Source: Megasphaera sp. (GTDB taxonomy: Bacteria; Bacillota; Negativicutes; Veillonellales; Megasphaeraceae). From it: DNA of 64,000 nt. The stretch lies in NCBI GenBank assembly GCA_022486585.1, contig JAKVKI010000006.1, positions 1-64,000 of the forward strand, read 5' to 3'. Below, piece by piece: positions 18,848 to 30,285 of this stretch (positions within the stretch are counted from its first letter, which is position 1; each line of letters opens with the position of its first letter). A program made the translations under genes and the position numbers. The notes beneath the pieces were generated by a model, which did not search any database, was not told the DNA's origin, and worked only from the letters and a program-made list of their open reading frames with translations.

Positions 18848-19687
18848 TTATTGTTCCTGCCAGTCTCCTGTAAATGATATGGCTGCTGGTCCGGTCATAT
18901 ACACATTGCCATCTTTTTCATCATATTCAATATGAAGCGTACCTAAATAAAGCTGCACATCGACACTACGGCCTGTAAACCCGTTGAGATAGGAACCAAC
19001 GGCACACGCACAGGACCCAGTCCCGCAAGCTAGTGTTGCTCCGGCACCACGTTCCCATGTATGGACTTTGATCGTATGGTTATCAATAACCTGAACAAAA
19101 TTCATATTCGTTTTGCGAGGGAACTCTTTGTACGTTTCAAATTTAGGACCTAATTCGTGGAGCGGAACAGCGTCCACATCTTTTACATAGGTCATCGTAT
19201 GGGGCACGCCCATAAGGAGGCTGGTGATCTTATAGGTCTTGCCATCAATGTCGATAGGTTCATCAACGACAGTCCCTGCCGGGCCATTCATAGGAATCTG
19301 GCCGCGATCTGTAAAGGGTTTCCCCATATTGATAGTGACTAAACTGACCGTTCCATCTTCGCCTACGGTGACCTTTGGTTTCATAATGCCTGCCAATGTT
19401 TCAACAGTAAATTCATTTTTTGTAATGATACCGTTGTCATAGACATACTTTGCAAAACAACGGATACCGTTACCGCACATTTCAGCTTCACTGCCATCTG
19501 CATTGATGATACGCATACGTACATCCGCTTTATCACTTGGTACGACGACAATAATACCATCAGCACCGATTCCCGTATGCCGGGCACACATAGCAACTGC
19601 CAGTTTCGTATAATCTTTATTGGCACCATCTTTATCTTTTAAAAATACAAAGTCATTTCCCAATCCATGCATTTTAATAAATTTCAT
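18848..19687 (-). CDS. dapF: Diaminopimelate epimerase
   Basis: 279 aa; MKFIKMHGLGNDFVFL...AEMCGNGIRCFAKYV...WERGAGATLACGTGSCACAV. Confidence 0.98.
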   Translation of the reverse strand: MKFIKMHGLGNDFVFLKDKDGANKDYTKLAVAMCARHTGIGADGIIVVVPSDKADVRMRIINADGSEAEMCGNGIRCFAKYVYDNGIITKNEFTVETLAGIMKPKVTVGEDGTVSLVTINMGKPFTDRGQIPMNGPAGTVVDEPIDIDGKTYKITSLLMGVPHTMTYVKDVDAVPLHELGPKFETYKEFPRKTNMNFVQVIDNHTIKVHTWERGAGATLACGTGSCACAVGSYLNGFTGRSVDVQLYLGTLHIEYDEKDGNVYMTGPAAISFTGDWQEQ

Positions 19688-19865
19688 ATTCTATATCCTC
19701 CTTCAAATCCCTGACTATGTCCTTGTAATTTGCTTTCATATATAGTATACATAGCTGAAATTGGCAATTATATTTAAAAAATGCTATAGTTATTGTAAAT
19801 CCTGTTATTTTTTTTACGTATCGGCAGGTACTGTTGACCTGTCCCTTTCTGACGGAGTATGTTGT

Positions 19866-20711
19866 ATGTCCAAAAAAACCGGTTATTTACATCAACAATT
19901 AAAACTTTTTTATCTGTCTGATCAGCGAAACTTACCGTGTCCTTATCATTATCATGATTTCGATAAAATCACTATTTTTCTTCAAGGTAATGTTACCTAT
20001 GATATTGAAGGCATATCCTATGTTTTGCAGCCGTACGATATTGTCGTCGTTTCTGCCGGACAGATGCACCGCCCTATCATATCTGATTCGGTCATATATG
20101 AACGGATCATTGCTTATATTGCACCTTCTTTTGTCGATTCTTGTCGTCAAAGAGGGTGTGACCTGTCCGTTATTTTCCAACATATGGCCTCCCCCATTTT
20201 GCGTCAATCTCAGGAAATGGGCAATGTATTCGGAGCAACCTGCCGTTTGCGACAGGCTTTTTCTCAGCCAAAAGAAAATAATGAATTGTTGCAAGAAACG
20301 ATTTTTCTGGAATTTATGATTCTTTTATCGCAAGCAGTACAACATTGCCATGTCGGTTTTGTCAAGACAAGCCGGCAAAACGAAAAAATACAGACCGCCA
20401 TAAATTATATCAATGCTCATTTATCAACACCTCTTTCTATACAGGCGTTGGCTGAGCATCTGTATATCAGCCCCGATTATCTCATGCATCTCTTTAAAAG
20501 TGAAACAGGGTGTTCTGTTGCCCAATACATTACGACAAAACGTCTTATGCTGGCCCGCAGTTTGATGGAGCAGGGGAAACCGCTGACAACCGTATGTTAT
20601 GACAGCGGCTTTAAAAATTACTCTACTTTCTATCGGGCGTGGAAACATTTCTACCATACTTCACCAAAACAAGGCACTACCCCTATAATGGATGATCCTG
20701 TCAGAGAATAA
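19866..20711 (+). CDS. AraC family transcriptional regulator
   Basis: Start revised to MSKKTGYLHQQLKLFYL; C-terminal AraC HTH (LSIQALAEHLYISPDYLMHLFKSETGCSVAQYITTKRLMLARSLM...GFKNYSTFYRAWK). Confidence 0.93.
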   Translation: MSKKTGYLHQQLKLFYLSDQRNLPCPYHYHDFDKITIFLQGNVTYDIEGISYVLQPYDIVVVSAGQMHRPIISDSVIYERIIAYIAPSFVDSCRQRGCDLSVIFQHMASPILRQSQEMGNVFGATCRLRQAFSQPKENNELLQETIFLEFMILLSQAVQHCHVGFVKTSRQNEKIQTAINYINAHLSTPLSIQALAEHLYISPDYLMHLFKSETGCSVAQYITTKRLMLARSLMEQGKPLTTVCYDSGFKNYSTFYRAWKHFYHTSPKQGTTPIMDDPVRE

Positions 20712-20885
20712 ACGTCTTCGTGAGATATTTTTTTAAAGAAAGGTTTCATTCTCTTTTTTCATCTTTATTGCAGTATCATATTATTCTGTTATGTTAAAGC
20801 TACCTGACAGGAAATAGATCGACTAATGACGTATACTGTATGTATGTGAAGTATTGTATACGTATAGAGAAAGAAGTTGATTACT

Positions 20886-21809
20886 ATGTCTATCCATGAA
20901 ATTTCCTATCCGTCTCAAAATGGCAGGGATACTATCAAAGCCTGGTCGTACAGTCCGCTGGGAAAACCTCGCGGCATCATCCAAATCATCCACGGATTCG
21001 GCGAACATTCACGGCGGTATATGCACATGATCCTCGCTTTTCAAGAAGCTGGCTTCATTGTCTACGCAGATGATCATATCGGCCATGGCAAGACAGCTGT
21101 TGACAGTCATACCCTTGGCGATCCTCATTCCAAAGATTATCGTACGTATATTGACGACGAAAAATCACTCCATGACATTGCTGTAAAAGAACATCCTGGC
21201 ATTCCTTTCCTGATTTTTGGCCACAGTTGGGGATCCCTCATTGCTCGTGCTTATGCTGCAGTCTACGGTCAGGACGTAACGGCCGTTGGTCTTTGCGGCG
21301 TCGTTTCTCACATGAAAGGCTGTGAAATCGAACGAAATGATCCGGCATTAAAAGCTGCCATGGAAAAAGACCCCTATCAGCCAGCTGGGGAATGGATGGA
21401 AAAAGCTTTCTTAGAGTTGACAGAACGTATCCCTACTGCTATCAGTCCTAACGCCTGGATCGCCCGGGACCCGCGCATCGTCGCTGATCATGCATCTGAT
21501 CCCTTCAATTCTTTTGATGTAACGCTGCAACTTATTTGGGATTTTGTCCAGATCTATGATTTCGTTGAAACAGATACCTGGGCTGAAAAGGTTCCTAAAA
21601 ACATTCCCTTCTATCTCATTTCCGGTGACCAAGATCCATGCGGCAATTATGGCGAAGGTACGTATCATGTCGCCAACTTGCTGATTGCATCAGGGCACAA
21701 AGCAACGGTCCACGTATATCCTGGATACCGTCATGAAATTCACAATGAACTGGATTTACGCGGTGAAGTAGAACAAGGCATCATTACCTTTTTCAATACA
21801 ACACTATAA
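20886..21809 (+). CDS. Alpha/beta hydrolase (lysophospholipase / monoacylglycerol lipase-like)
   Basis: IIQIIHGFGEHSRRYMHM..., GHSWGS nucleophile elbow. Confidence 0.92.
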   Translation: MSIHEISYPSQNGRDTIKAWSYSPLGKPRGIIQIIHGFGEHSRRYMHMILAFQEAGFIVYADDHIGHGKTAVDSHTLGDPHSKDYRTYIDDEKSLHDIAVKEHPGIPFLIFGHSWGSLIARAYAAVYGQDVTAVGLCGVVSHMKGCEIERNDPALKAAMEKDPYQPAGEWMEKAFLELTERIPTAISPNAWIARDPRIVADHASDPFNSFDVTLQLIWDFVQIYDFVETDTWAEKVPKNIPFYLISGDQDPCGNYGEGTYHVANLLIASGHKATVHVYPGYRHEIHNELDLRGEVEQGIITFFNTTL

Positions 21810-21828
21810 ATTCTATACTAGCAACTAA

Positions 21829-21866
21829 AAGTGCCTCTGTCATTTTAATGAATACAACTGACAGAG
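21829..21866. terminator. Bidirectional rho-independent terminator
   Basis: aaaagtgcctctgtca...tgacagaggcacttttt between convergent genes. Confidence 0.85.
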
Positions 21867-21893
21867 GCACTTTTTGATGCGTATATTCTAATT

Positions 21894-24194
21894 TTATTTG
21901 CGATTGAAATTAATCAAGCAGCCAGCTTTGACGATTTGTTTTTCTTCCGGCGTCATAGCAGCAATATACAGGGTTATTTCTTGTAATGTAGTGCCGACGA
22001 TGTAGGCTTTGATCTGTTTCATGTCTCCATCAAACGCTTCTTTGATATGAGGAACATAGATGTAATCGCCTACTTCAAAATCTGGTTCTCCTTCCATTTG
22101 GAAAGGAATCATGCCCCAGTTGATGACATTGGAGCGATAGCGCTTAGTAGCATATTCCTGACAGATATTTGCTAAGCCGCCAAGGACACGCTGACAGCTT
22201 GCCGCCTGTTCACGAGCTGAACCATCGCCAGGTTTGACACAATAAATCATACTGCCTATTTCTACGGTTTTCATAGAGGCTTCCGGGAATTTCGTCTGCA
22301 ATTTCTTAAAGATACCTTTTAAACTTTCATCAACACCAGCAGGACATTCGCCTTGCATCCGCGTTTGTTCTGCCTTATTGACTAGCTTCGTCCGACTAAC
22401 ATATTCCGGATCACGACGCGATAAGGTAAATTCAGCTAATCCCAACGGATTGGATCGGAATGAACTCGTTTCGCCGGATGGAATCAATTCATCTGTCGTC
22501 GTAACAGCATCCATGATTTTAGAGCAAACTTTAAGGAGGATATGATCTGCTAATGGTTCCAATGCCGGCCAATCCTTGATATTCGGGCCATATACTAATT
22601 CTTGTTTTACATTACCATGACCGAACCCTTCATAAACCCGTTTAGTATAAGCCGTATCATCATATTCATACGGCGGCACTTCATAAGCATCAGCATAGGC
22701 TTCTGCTGACGTCAATATGCCGCCATTTGCTGCCGTCGCCGCAATAGAACGGGCATCCATGAGAGCTACTGTAGAGAACTGACCATTGCCCGGTTTCGAT
22801 CCTTCACGATTCGGGAAATTCCGTGTCGTATGCCGTATGCTAAAGGCATTGTTAGCCGGTGTATCACCAGCGCCGAAGCAGGGACCACAAAAAGCGGTTT
22901 TAAAAATAGCTCCTGCTGCTAAAAGTGCAGACAGAGCACCTTTTTTAACCAGTTCCATTTGAACCGGCAATGACGACGGATACACATCGAGAGAGAATTC
23001 GCCATTGCCACAGTTAGCATTTTCCAAAATGTGTGCTGCTGCCATGACATTACAATAGTTCCCGCCAGCACAACCGGCAATGACACCTTGCTGAACGTGG
23101 AGCTTGCCATTGATGATTTTATCAGTAAGACTGCAGTGTAATTCTTTGTTGCTCATCCGCTTATTGATAGCTTCTTCCGTATCATGAAGGATATCTTCTA
23201 AATTTGCATTTAATTCATCAATAGTAAAAGCATTACTAGGATGCATAGGCAATGCAATCATGGGCTTGATTGTACTCAAATCGATTGTGATCATGCCGTC
23301 ATAATAGGCTACATCTGCCGGATTCAATTCTGTATAAGCATCGCTCCGGCCATGTTGTGTTAAATACGCTTTCGTATCATCATCTGTACGCCATACTGAT
23401 GACAAACAGGTCGTTTCTGTCGTCATGACATCGACACTATTACGATAGTCTGTCGTCATAGACGCAATGCCAGGACCAACAAATTCCATTACTTTGTTCT
23501 TTACATAGCCATTTTTAAATACTGCTCCTACAATTGCAATAGCAATATCATGCGGTCCTACGCCAGGATTGGGTTTCCCTGTCAAATACACGCCGACTAC
23601 ACCCGGATAGGCTACATCATACGTATCACCTAAAAGCTGTTTCACCAGCTCGCCGCCACCTTCGCCCATCGCCATCGTACCTAAGGCACCATAGCGCGTA
23701 TGACTATCCGAACCGAGGAGCATTTTTCCGCAGCCGGCCATTTTTTCACGCATATATTGATGAATAACTGCAACATGGGGCGGCACAAAAATACCACCAT
23801 ACTTCTTAGCTGCCGATAAACCAAAGACATGGTCATCTTCATTAATAGTACCGCCAACGGCACACAGCGAATTATGACAGTTTGTCAAGACATAGGGAAG
23901 GGGAAATTTTTCCATTCCCGATGCTTTAGCCGTCTGTATAATACCGACAAAGGTAATGTCATGAGAAGCCATGGCATCAAATTTAATTTTAAGATGTTCC
24001 ATCGTACCAGATGTATTATGATTTTTTAAAATCGAATACGCAATCGTGCCTGTACGAGCTTCTTCTTTGTTTACTTTTTTCCCTGTCAATGATTCTATAC
24101 GGGCACTTTCCTGTTCCGGAATAATATCAGTGCCATGAAGCAAATATGCGCCGCCTTGATATAGCTGTATCATATAGTAACCCTCCTGTGCCAA
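21894..24194 (-). CDS. Aconitase family hydratase (likely aconitate hydratase)
   Basis: 766 aa; aconitase fold signatures ([61 protein letters not shown]). Divergent from citrate synthase and isocitrate dehydrogenase. Confidence 0.9.
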   Translation of the reverse strand: MAQEGYYMIQLYQGGAYLLHGTDIIPEQESARIESLTGKKVNKEEARTGTIAYSILKNHNTSGTMEHLKIKFDAMASHDITFVGIIQTAKASGMEKFPLPYVLTNCHNSLCAVGGTINEDDHVFGLSAAKKYGGIFVPPHVAVIHQYMREKMAGCGKMLLGSDSHTRYGALGTMAMGEGGGELVKQLLGDTYDVAYPGVVGVYLTGKPNPGVGPHDIAIAIVGAVFKNGYVKNKVMEFVGPGIASMTTDYRNSVDVMTTETTCLSSVWRTDDDTKAYLTQHGRSDAYTELNPADVAYYDGMITIDLSTIKPMIALPMHPSNAFTIDELNANLEDILHDTEEAINKRMSNKELHCSLTDKIINGKLHVQQGVIAGCAGGNYCNVMAAAHILENANCGNGEFSLDVYPSSLPVQMELVKKGALSALLAAGAIFKTAFCGPCFGAGDTPANNAFSIRHTTRNFPNREGSKPGNGQFSTVALMDARSIAATAANGGILTSAEAYADAYEVPPYEYDDTAYTKRVYEGFGHGNVKQELVYGPNIKDWPALEPLADHILLKVCSKIMDAVTTTDELIPSGETSSFRSNPLGLAEFTLSRRDPEYVSRTKLVNKAEQTRMQGECPAGVDESLKGIFKKLQTKFPEASMKTVEIGSMIYCVKPGDGSAREQAASCQRVLGGLANICQEYATKRYRSNVINWGMIPFQMEGEPDFEVGDYIYVPHIKEAFDGDMKQIKAYIVGTTLQEITLYIAAMTPEEKQIVKAGCLINFNRK

Positions 24195-24557
24195 CTCTGT
24201 ACCTGCTCATGTTCTCTCTGACTCAGTAGAAATCCAAACACACAAGCATTCATGTTTTAACTATTATTTTCTTATAATGAAATTTCTGTAAATAATTTTC
24301 ACAATGAGAAAATAATATATAATTCTGAAGTTATTATATCATAATTATTCTTACTTTGGCTATACTTTAAAAGCCGTCAGAATTAACTATTTATATTTTA
24401 TTTTTCCCGTATTTATGCTATAATGACTTATGCTTGCCAGAAAAAGCATCCAGGCATGGCATAAAAGTATATTTATAAATTTCACAGGATAAATAAATAT
24501 TAATATACCATAAGAATATCTGCTTTGCTTATTCTGACATGAAAGAGAGGAATCGTC

Positions 24558-25898
24558 ATGGACAAAAATATATATTTAGCCCAGTTCTATGGAAAATCAC
24601 AGAATTATACACAGATTCCCCGTGAGTGGTTCTCCAAATATGGTGTAAAACGCGGCTTGCGTAATGAAGACCACACGGGCGTACTCGTCGGACTGACCCG
24701 CATCGCTGATGTTGTCGGTTATCAAAGAGATGCCGAAGGCCATAAAGTAGACTGCGAAGGCGTACTGTACTATCGTGGTATTGATGTTCGTGAGCTGGTC
24801 AAAAAAGAATCTTATACTGGCTATCTTTATGAAGAAGCTTGTTTTCTCCTTTTATTCGGATATTTACCGACACAAGACGAATTAAATTCATTCTGCAAAG
24901 TCTTACAGGATGGTTATGATCTTCCTGATGATTTTCTAGAAATGAATATGCTTCGCCAACCTGGTAAAAATCTGATGAATAAATTACAGAACTGCCTCTT
25001 GGCTTTATATAATTATGATCCTGATCCAGATAATATCGACGTGTATCAAACGTTACGCAAAGGGTTGAATATTATGAGTAAAATCCCTTCTATTGCTGTC
25101 TACGCTTACATGTCTAAGGTACATTATTTTAATCGTAAAAGCTTGGTCATCCATTATCCCCGCAAGGACTATTCTACAGCAGAAAACATTTTATCTATGA
25201 TGCGTCTCGACGGTAAATTCACGGAAAAAGAATCACAGCTCCTCGATTTGCTCCTCTTTCTCCATGCGGATCATGGCGGCGGCACGAACTCTACTTTCAC
25301 AAATGTCGTCGTATCCTCGACCAATACAGATATCTATTCCAGCATGGCCAGTTCCATCGGTGCCCTTAAAGGTCCCCGTCATGGCGGTGCCAATGTTAAA
25401 GTATCGATCATGATGGAAAATATCATTGATGCCATCGGTCTCAAAGCAACAGATGCTCAAATGAAAGATATTATCCTCAAAATATTACATAAAAAATTCA
25501 AGAACAGTGCCGGATTAGTGTATGGCTTTGGTCATGCCGTATATACGTTATCAGATCCTCGTGCCGAAATCATGCGTAAATACTGCGGTCCTGTAGCCAA
25601 AGAAAAGGGCGTTGAAGATATTTTTGATTTCTACAATCGCTTTGAAAGGGTAGCAAGCAAAACGCTTAGCGAAGAAAAAGGTGCTAATATGTGCAGCAAT
25701 GTCGACTACTATAGCGGCTTTGCTTACAATATGATGGATATTCCTCGTGATATGTATACACCTTTATTCGTTGTCAGCCGTTTAGTCGGCTGGCTGGCTC
25801 ATAATCTGGAACATAAATTGTATGACAACCGCATTGTTCGTCCGGCTGCAAAATACGTCGGTGATCTAATGGATTTTATTCCTATGGAGGACAGATAA
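24558..25898 (+). CDS. gltA: Citrate (Si)-synthase family protein
   Basis: 446 aa; LLLFLHADHGGGTNSTFTNVVVSSTNTDIYSSMASSIGALKGPRHGGANVKV; GFGHAVYTLSDPRAEIM. Confidence 0.94.
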   Translation: MDKNIYLAQFYGKSQNYTQIPREWFSKYGVKRGLRNEDHTGVLVGLTRIADVVGYQRDAEGHKVDCEGVLYYRGIDVRELVKKESYTGYLYEEACFLLLFGYLPTQDELNSFCKVLQDGYDLPDDFLEMNMLRQPGKNLMNKLQNCLLALYNYDPDPDNIDVYQTLRKGLNIMSKIPSIAVYAYMSKVHYFNRKSLVIHYPRKDYSTAENILSMMRLDGKFTEKESQLLDLLLFLHADHGGGTNSTFTNVVVSSTNTDIYSSMASSIGALKGPRHGGANVKVSIMMENIIDAIGLKATDAQMKDIILKILHKKFKNSAGLVYGFGHAVYTLSDPRAEIMRKYCGPVAKEKGVEDIFDFYNRFERVASKTLSEEKGANMCSNVDYYSGFAYNMMDIPRDMYTPLFVVSRLVGWLAHNLEHKLYDNRIVRPAAKYVGDLMDFIPMEDR

Positions 25899-26894
25899 AT
25901 GAAAACTATTACCGTATTCAAAGGTGACGGCATCGGCCCTGAAATCACAGATGCTGTCATTGATATCTTGAAAGCCGCCAACGCCCCTCTCGATTATGAA
26001 TTTTTCAACGTCGGCGCTGCTGAATACGAACGTCATGGTGCTCTTATACCAGAAGAAGCATTTCACTCTTTTGAAAAAACGCACCTCTTATTAAAATCTC
26101 CTATTACAACACCTATTGGCAAAGGATTTCGCTCTCTTAATGTAACATTGCGCAATAAATACGATTTATATGCCAACATCCGTCCTGCTAAATCTAACAG
26201 TGCCATCAAGACGCCGTTTCCTAATGTCGACTTGGTCACGTTCCGTGAAAACACAGAAGACCTGTATATCGGCGTTGAATACAAAATGAACGATGACACA
26301 GTCCACGCTATTAAACTTATTACACGGAAAGCCAGTGAACGAATCATTCATGCCGCTTTTAAATATGCCTTGTCTCATGGCCGTCATAAAGTAACGTGTG
26401 TCCACAAAGCCAATATACTTAAAATGAGTGATGGTTTCTTTTTAGATATTTTCCGTAATATTGCTAAAGAATATCCGCAAATTGAATCGGATGATAAAAT
26501 CGTTGACAATACATGCATGCAGCTCGTTATGCATCCGGAAAATTTCGATATCATCGTCACTCCCAATCTGTACGGTGATATTTTATCTGATTTAACCAGC
26601 GGCCTCATTGGTGGATTAGGATTATTGCCATCTATGAATATCGGCAAAGACTTTGCAATGTTTGAAGCTGTTCACGGCAGCGCTCCTGACATTGCAGGCA
26701 AACACATTGCCAATCCGACAGCCCTCCTTTGGTCTGCCTGCATGTTGCTTGAATATATCGGTGAAAACAATACGGCTGCTGCTATTCGCAGCGCTGTAGA
26801 TACGGTATTAGCAGAAAACAAGATGCTGACACCGGATTTAGGTGGTACGGCTACGACAGAACAATATCGCGACGCTGTTATTGCTTGCTTATAA
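25899..26894 (+). CDS. icd: NAD-type isocitrate/isopropylmalate dehydrogenase family; probable isocitrate dehydrogenase
   Basis: 331 aa; MKTITVFKGDGIGPEITDAV...; NLYGDILSDLTSGLIGGLGLLPSMNIG; EAVHGSAPDIAGKHIANPTALL. Confidence 0.92.
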   Translation: MKTITVFKGDGIGPEITDAVIDILKAANAPLDYEFFNVGAAEYERHGALIPEEAFHSFEKTHLLLKSPITTPIGKGFRSLNVTLRNKYDLYANIRPAKSNSAIKTPFPNVDLVTFRENTEDLYIGVEYKMNDDTVHAIKLITRKASERIIHAAFKYALSHGRHKVTCVHKANILKMSDGFFLDIFRNIAKEYPQIESDDKIVDNTCMQLVMHPENFDIIVTPNLYGDILSDLTSGLIGGLGLLPSMNIGKDFAMFEAVHGSAPDIAGKHIANPTALLWSACMLLEYIGENNTAAAIRSAVDTVLAENKMLTPDLGGTATTEQYRDAVIACL

Positions 26895-26935
26895 GCCAAG
26901 TCACTGAGCTGATTATACTCGGTATTTCCATAAAG

Positions 26936-26978
26936 AAAAGGATTCAAACAGACATCTGCCTGCTTGAATCCTTTTTTA
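26936..26978. terminator. Rho-independent terminator
   Basis: aaaaggattcaaacagacatctgcctgcttgaatcctttttt hairpin between convergent genes. Confidence 0.75.
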
Positions 26979-26989
26979 TAGGTTCTAAA

Positions 26990-27793
26990 TTAATTGACAA
27001 CTGTATTTTTTTCTTCGATTACCACAGCTTGCGGAACGTATTCTGTAAGCTGTTTTTGTTTTCTTTCTTGTATATGCCGAACGACACAAGATAATATGTA
27101 ATTTATAATAAAATAGATCAATGCTGCAAAACCAAACAGAATGAACACATCTGATACATTGATAGTGCCAGTTCCATTATATAAACTAGCATTGCTAAGA
27201 ATCTTTTTTACTCGGGCCATCAGTTCTATAGTTGCTACGTTGGCAATAAACGATGAATCTTTGATTGTTGTAATGACCTGACTCAATAAGGTCGGTACAA
27301 TATTACGGAACGCCTGCGGCAAAATGATATATAGCATGATCTGCACTGTATTAAACCCTTGTGCACGCCCTGCTTCAAACTGGCCGTTAGAGATGGAATT
27401 CAAACCACCACGAATGATTTCTGCAATAGTCGCCGCTTCAAACAACGTCAGTGCCGCTGTAGTCTTAAACAGTAGCTTTGTTTCTACTGATGACAATCCA
27501 AAAAGTTGATGCGTAAACAGCTTAGGCGCTGGGAAAAAAACAACAGAAATAAAAATCCAAAACAGCAATGGTGTATTCCTGAATATTTCAATATATACAA
27601 CAGCAAGCCATCGGAATATCCGCTGTCCTGGCTTAACACAATAATTTCGTACTAGTGCCAAAACAGAGGCAAGGCCAATACTAATCGTTACAGCCAGAAC
27701 GGAAATAATTAACGTGAAAATGACACCTTTACAGATAAACATCAAAATAGCTGGATTTTTCAGCAAAGTAAAACTCCCCATAATTTCATTCAT
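26990..27793 (-). CDS. Polar amino-acid ABC transporter permease
   Basis: 267 aa; His/Glu/Gln/Arg permease pattern (EIFRNTPLLFWIF...IAEIIRGGLNSISNGQFEAGRAQGFNTVQIMLYIILPQAFRNIVP). Confidence 0.94.
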   Translation of the reverse strand: MNEIMGSFTLLKNPAILMFICKGVIFTLIISVLAVTISIGLASVLALVRNYCVKPGQRIFRWLAVVYIEIFRNTPLLFWIFISVVFFPAPKLFTHQLFGLSSVETKLLFKTTAALTLFEAATIAEIIRGGLNSISNGQFEAGRAQGFNTVQIMLYIILPQAFRNIVPTLLSQVITTIKDSSFIANVATIELMARVKKILSNASLYNGTGTINVSDVFILFGFAALIYFIINYILSCVVRHIQERKQKQLTEYVPQAVVIEEKNTVVN

Positions 27794-28509
27794 AGGTCTG
27801 CCACCTTCTTTTTATCTGTTACAAACATATTTTCTTTTTTCTTCAACTTACCTTCCCATGCACCGGCTACGGTAGTCAAGGGAAAACAAAGGACAAAGAA
27901 TAAAACGCCACAAATAAGATAGGCCGGTGCATAAGCACCACCAGTCGTAGCACCTGTAACAAAATTATACGTCAGAGAAATCAAATCAGACCCGCCAATA
28001 ATGTATAACACTGATGTGTTTTTGATCAAATTAACAATTTGATTGACCGACGGTGGTAAAATAATTTTTATGCTCTGTGGTAAGATGATATAATACATTT
28101 TTTCTATATAACTAAATCCTTGTGCATCTGCTGCTTCAAACTGTCCTTTTGGAATAGAACCAATACCTGCTCGAAATACTTCTGCCATATATGCACCATG
28201 ATATATGCTTAAAGAAATAATACCAGTTAATAAAATTCCTATTTTATGCCCTGAAAAAGCTAAGGCATAATAAAGCATACAAATTTGCAATAACAAAGGT
28301 GTATTTTGTACGATTTCAATATAACATCTATTAAGGGTTCGCAAAAAAGGATTCGTACCTACTGCCATCAGACCAAAGATAATTCCCAGGATCAATGATA
28401 ATAAAATGGCAATAACGGCTGTTTCTAATGTATTAAGGAATCCCAAAATGAAAGTATCCTTATAGGTCCATACCATCATCCACGCATTTTCTGAAAATAG
28501 ACCAGACAT
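27790..28509 (-). CDS. Polar amino-acid ABC transporter permease
   Basis: 239 aa; EIVQNTPLLLQICMLYYAL...GAYMAEVFRAGIGSIPKGQFEAADAQGFSYIEKMYYIILPQSIKIILPP. Confidence 0.94.
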   Translation of the reverse strand: MSGLFSENAWMMVWTYKDTFILGFLNTLETAVIAILLSLILGIIFGLMAVGTNPFLRTLNRCYIEIVQNTPLLLQICMLYYALAFSGHKIGILLTGIISLSIYHGAYMAEVFRAGIGSIPKGQFEAADAQGFSYIEKMYYIILPQSIKIILPPSVNQIVNLIKNTSVLYIIGGSDLISLTYNFVTGATTGGAYAPAYLICGVLFFVLCFPLTTVAGAWEGKLKKKENMFVTDKKKVADL

Positions 28510-28539
28510 ACTTTTTCACTCCTAACATGCCATGCTGTC

Positions 28540-28595
28540 AAAAATGGACAATTCCAAAGTCCTGACTGACAGGTCCTTTAGAATTGTCTATTTTT
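28540..28595 (-). terminator. Long intercistronic hairpin between substrate-binding protein and permease genes
   Basis: aaaaatggacaattccaaagtcctg ... caggtcctttagaattgtctattttt, a ~25-bp near-perfect inverted repeat with flanking A/T tracts. Confidence 0.75.
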
Positions 28596-28615
28596 CCGCT
28601 GACGAACTACTTAAT

Positions 28616-29482
28616 CTAATCCGTTAATCCATTTGCTTGGATCATCGTTTGAATAGTACCATCTTTTAACCATGCCTGTACTACTTCTTCCATTTTTTTA
28701 GAAAGATCAGAACCTTTTTTCGTAGCAATACCATAATTCTGAGGTGCAAATTCTTCTGTAACATAAGAACGTCCAGCTGTACGATAAATTGCCAAGATAG
28801 ATTTGTCAACACAGAAGGCATCGACTTCACCAGCACTAAGGGCTGTAGAAATAGCGGGATAATCATCATACTGTTTAAATTTCACCCCATTAGTCCATCT
28901 GGCTGGATCAAAGCTCTTAGGATCATATCCTTCCTGAGAAATGATGCCACCTTTGATCATTGCTTCGACTAATGCTTTCGCCGAGGTCGAACCTGACGAA
29001 ACACCGACCGTCTTGCCTTTCAAATCAGCCAATGATTTGATGCCACTGGCATCTTGTACTAATACGCCGACATGATCTGTATAGTACGGTGTTGTAAAAT
29101 CCCACGATTTTTTACGTTCCTCGGTAATAGTGAACGTAGCCAGGACGCAATCAATATCTCCGGAATCAAGCAACGCCGTACGAGTTGCTGCTGTTACTGG
29201 TGTATATTCTACACTGACACCAAGATCATCAGCTATTTTTTTAGCTAATTCAACTTCTAAACCAGAAAATTCCCCTGTTGCTGGATCTTGATAACCGAAT
29301 CCTTTTGTAACATTTTTTACACCTACTTTTAAAACTCCGCGTTCCTTTATTGACTGTACTTCCGACGTCTGTGCCGATGTTGAACTATCACTTTTTTGTT
29401 CTTCATCACCGCATCCAGAAAACAGGGACATCGCCGCTATCAAAGCCATACATACTACTATAAATTTACCTGCCCTTTTCAT
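28616..29482 (-). CDS. Amino-acid ABC transporter substrate-binding lipoprotein (family 3)
   Basis: Start revised to MKRAGKFIVV (RBS AAAGGAGG); lipobox FSGCGD; SBP_bac_3 features. Confidence 0.94.
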   Translation of the reverse strand: MKRAGKFIVVCMALIAAMSLFSGCGDEEQKSDSSTSAQTSEVQSIKERGVLKVGVKNVTKGFGYQDPATGEFSGLEVELAKKIADDLGVSVEYTPVTAATRTALLDSGDIDCVLATFTITEERKKSWDFTTPYYTDHVGVLVQDASGIKSLADLKGKTVGVSSGSTSAKALVEAMIKGGIISQEGYDPKSFDPARWTNGVKFKQYDDYPAISTALSAGEVDAFCVDKSILAIYRTAGRSYVTEEFAPQNYGIATKKGSDLSKKMEEVVQAWLKDGTIQTMIQANGLTD

Positions 29483-29532
29483 GAAAACCCCTCCTTTAAT
29501 ATATTTCGTAGTCATGGAACAATCCTGCTATC

Positions 29533-30273
29533 TTAACGAATAATTTTGCTTAGAAATTTTTTTACTCTTTCCTGTTCAGGATTAACAAAGAAATGCTCTG
29601 GTGTTCCTTCTTCTATGATCTGACCATCAGCCATAAACACAACCCTGTCAGCAACTTGTCTGGCAAACCCCATTTCATGCGTAACTACGACCATCGTAAT
29701 ATTTTCTTCTGCTGCTAGCCTAACCATGACATCCAATACTTCTTGTATGGTCTCTGGATCCAATGCTGACGTCGGTTCATCAAATAGAATAATCTTGCTT
29801 TGGTCACATAAGGCCCGAGCAATAGCAATACGTTGCTGCTGGCCACCAGATAATGTCGTCGGATAGACATCTGCTTTATTACGAAGTCCGACTACATCAA
29901 GATAATGATACGCCAGCTCTTCTGCCTCTTGTTTATGCTTATGATGAAGTTTCATCGGTGCCAGCGTCAGATTTTTCAATACTGTCATATGCGGATAAAG
30001 ATTAAAAGATTGAAAAACCATAGACATTGTATGACGGACAATTGCTGTTTTATTTTTATTAGTTATTTCCTGCCCGTTAATATAAACATGCCCATTTGTC
30101 GGTTCTTCTAAAAAATTCATGCATCGTACAGTTGTCGACTTGCCTGAACCAGAAGGACCAATAATAACTAATTTTTCACCTTCCTTTACTTCTAAATTAA
30201 TATCTTTTAATACATGATTCTTGCCAAAATACTTGTTGACATGATCCAATTGAATCATCGCCATATATACCAT
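29533..30273 (-). CDS. Polar amino-acid ABC transporter ATP-binding protein (GlnQ-like)
   Basis: Walker [16 protein letters not shown], signature [15 protein letters not shown], Walker [15 protein letters not shown]. Confidence 0.96.
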   Translation of the reverse strand: MVYMAMIQLDHVNKYFGKNHVLKDINLEVKEGEKLVIIGPSGSGKSTTVRCMNFLEEPTNGHVYINGQEITNKNKTAIVRHTMSMVFQSFNLYPHMTVLKNLTLAPMKLHHKHKQEAEELAYHYLDVVGLRNKADVYPTTLSGGQQQRIAIARALCDQSKIILFDEPTSALDPETIQEVLDVMVRLAAEENITMVVVTHEMGFARQVADRVVFMADGQIIEEGTPEHFFVNPEQERVKKFLSKIIR

Positions 30274-30285
30274 CTCCCATAAAAT

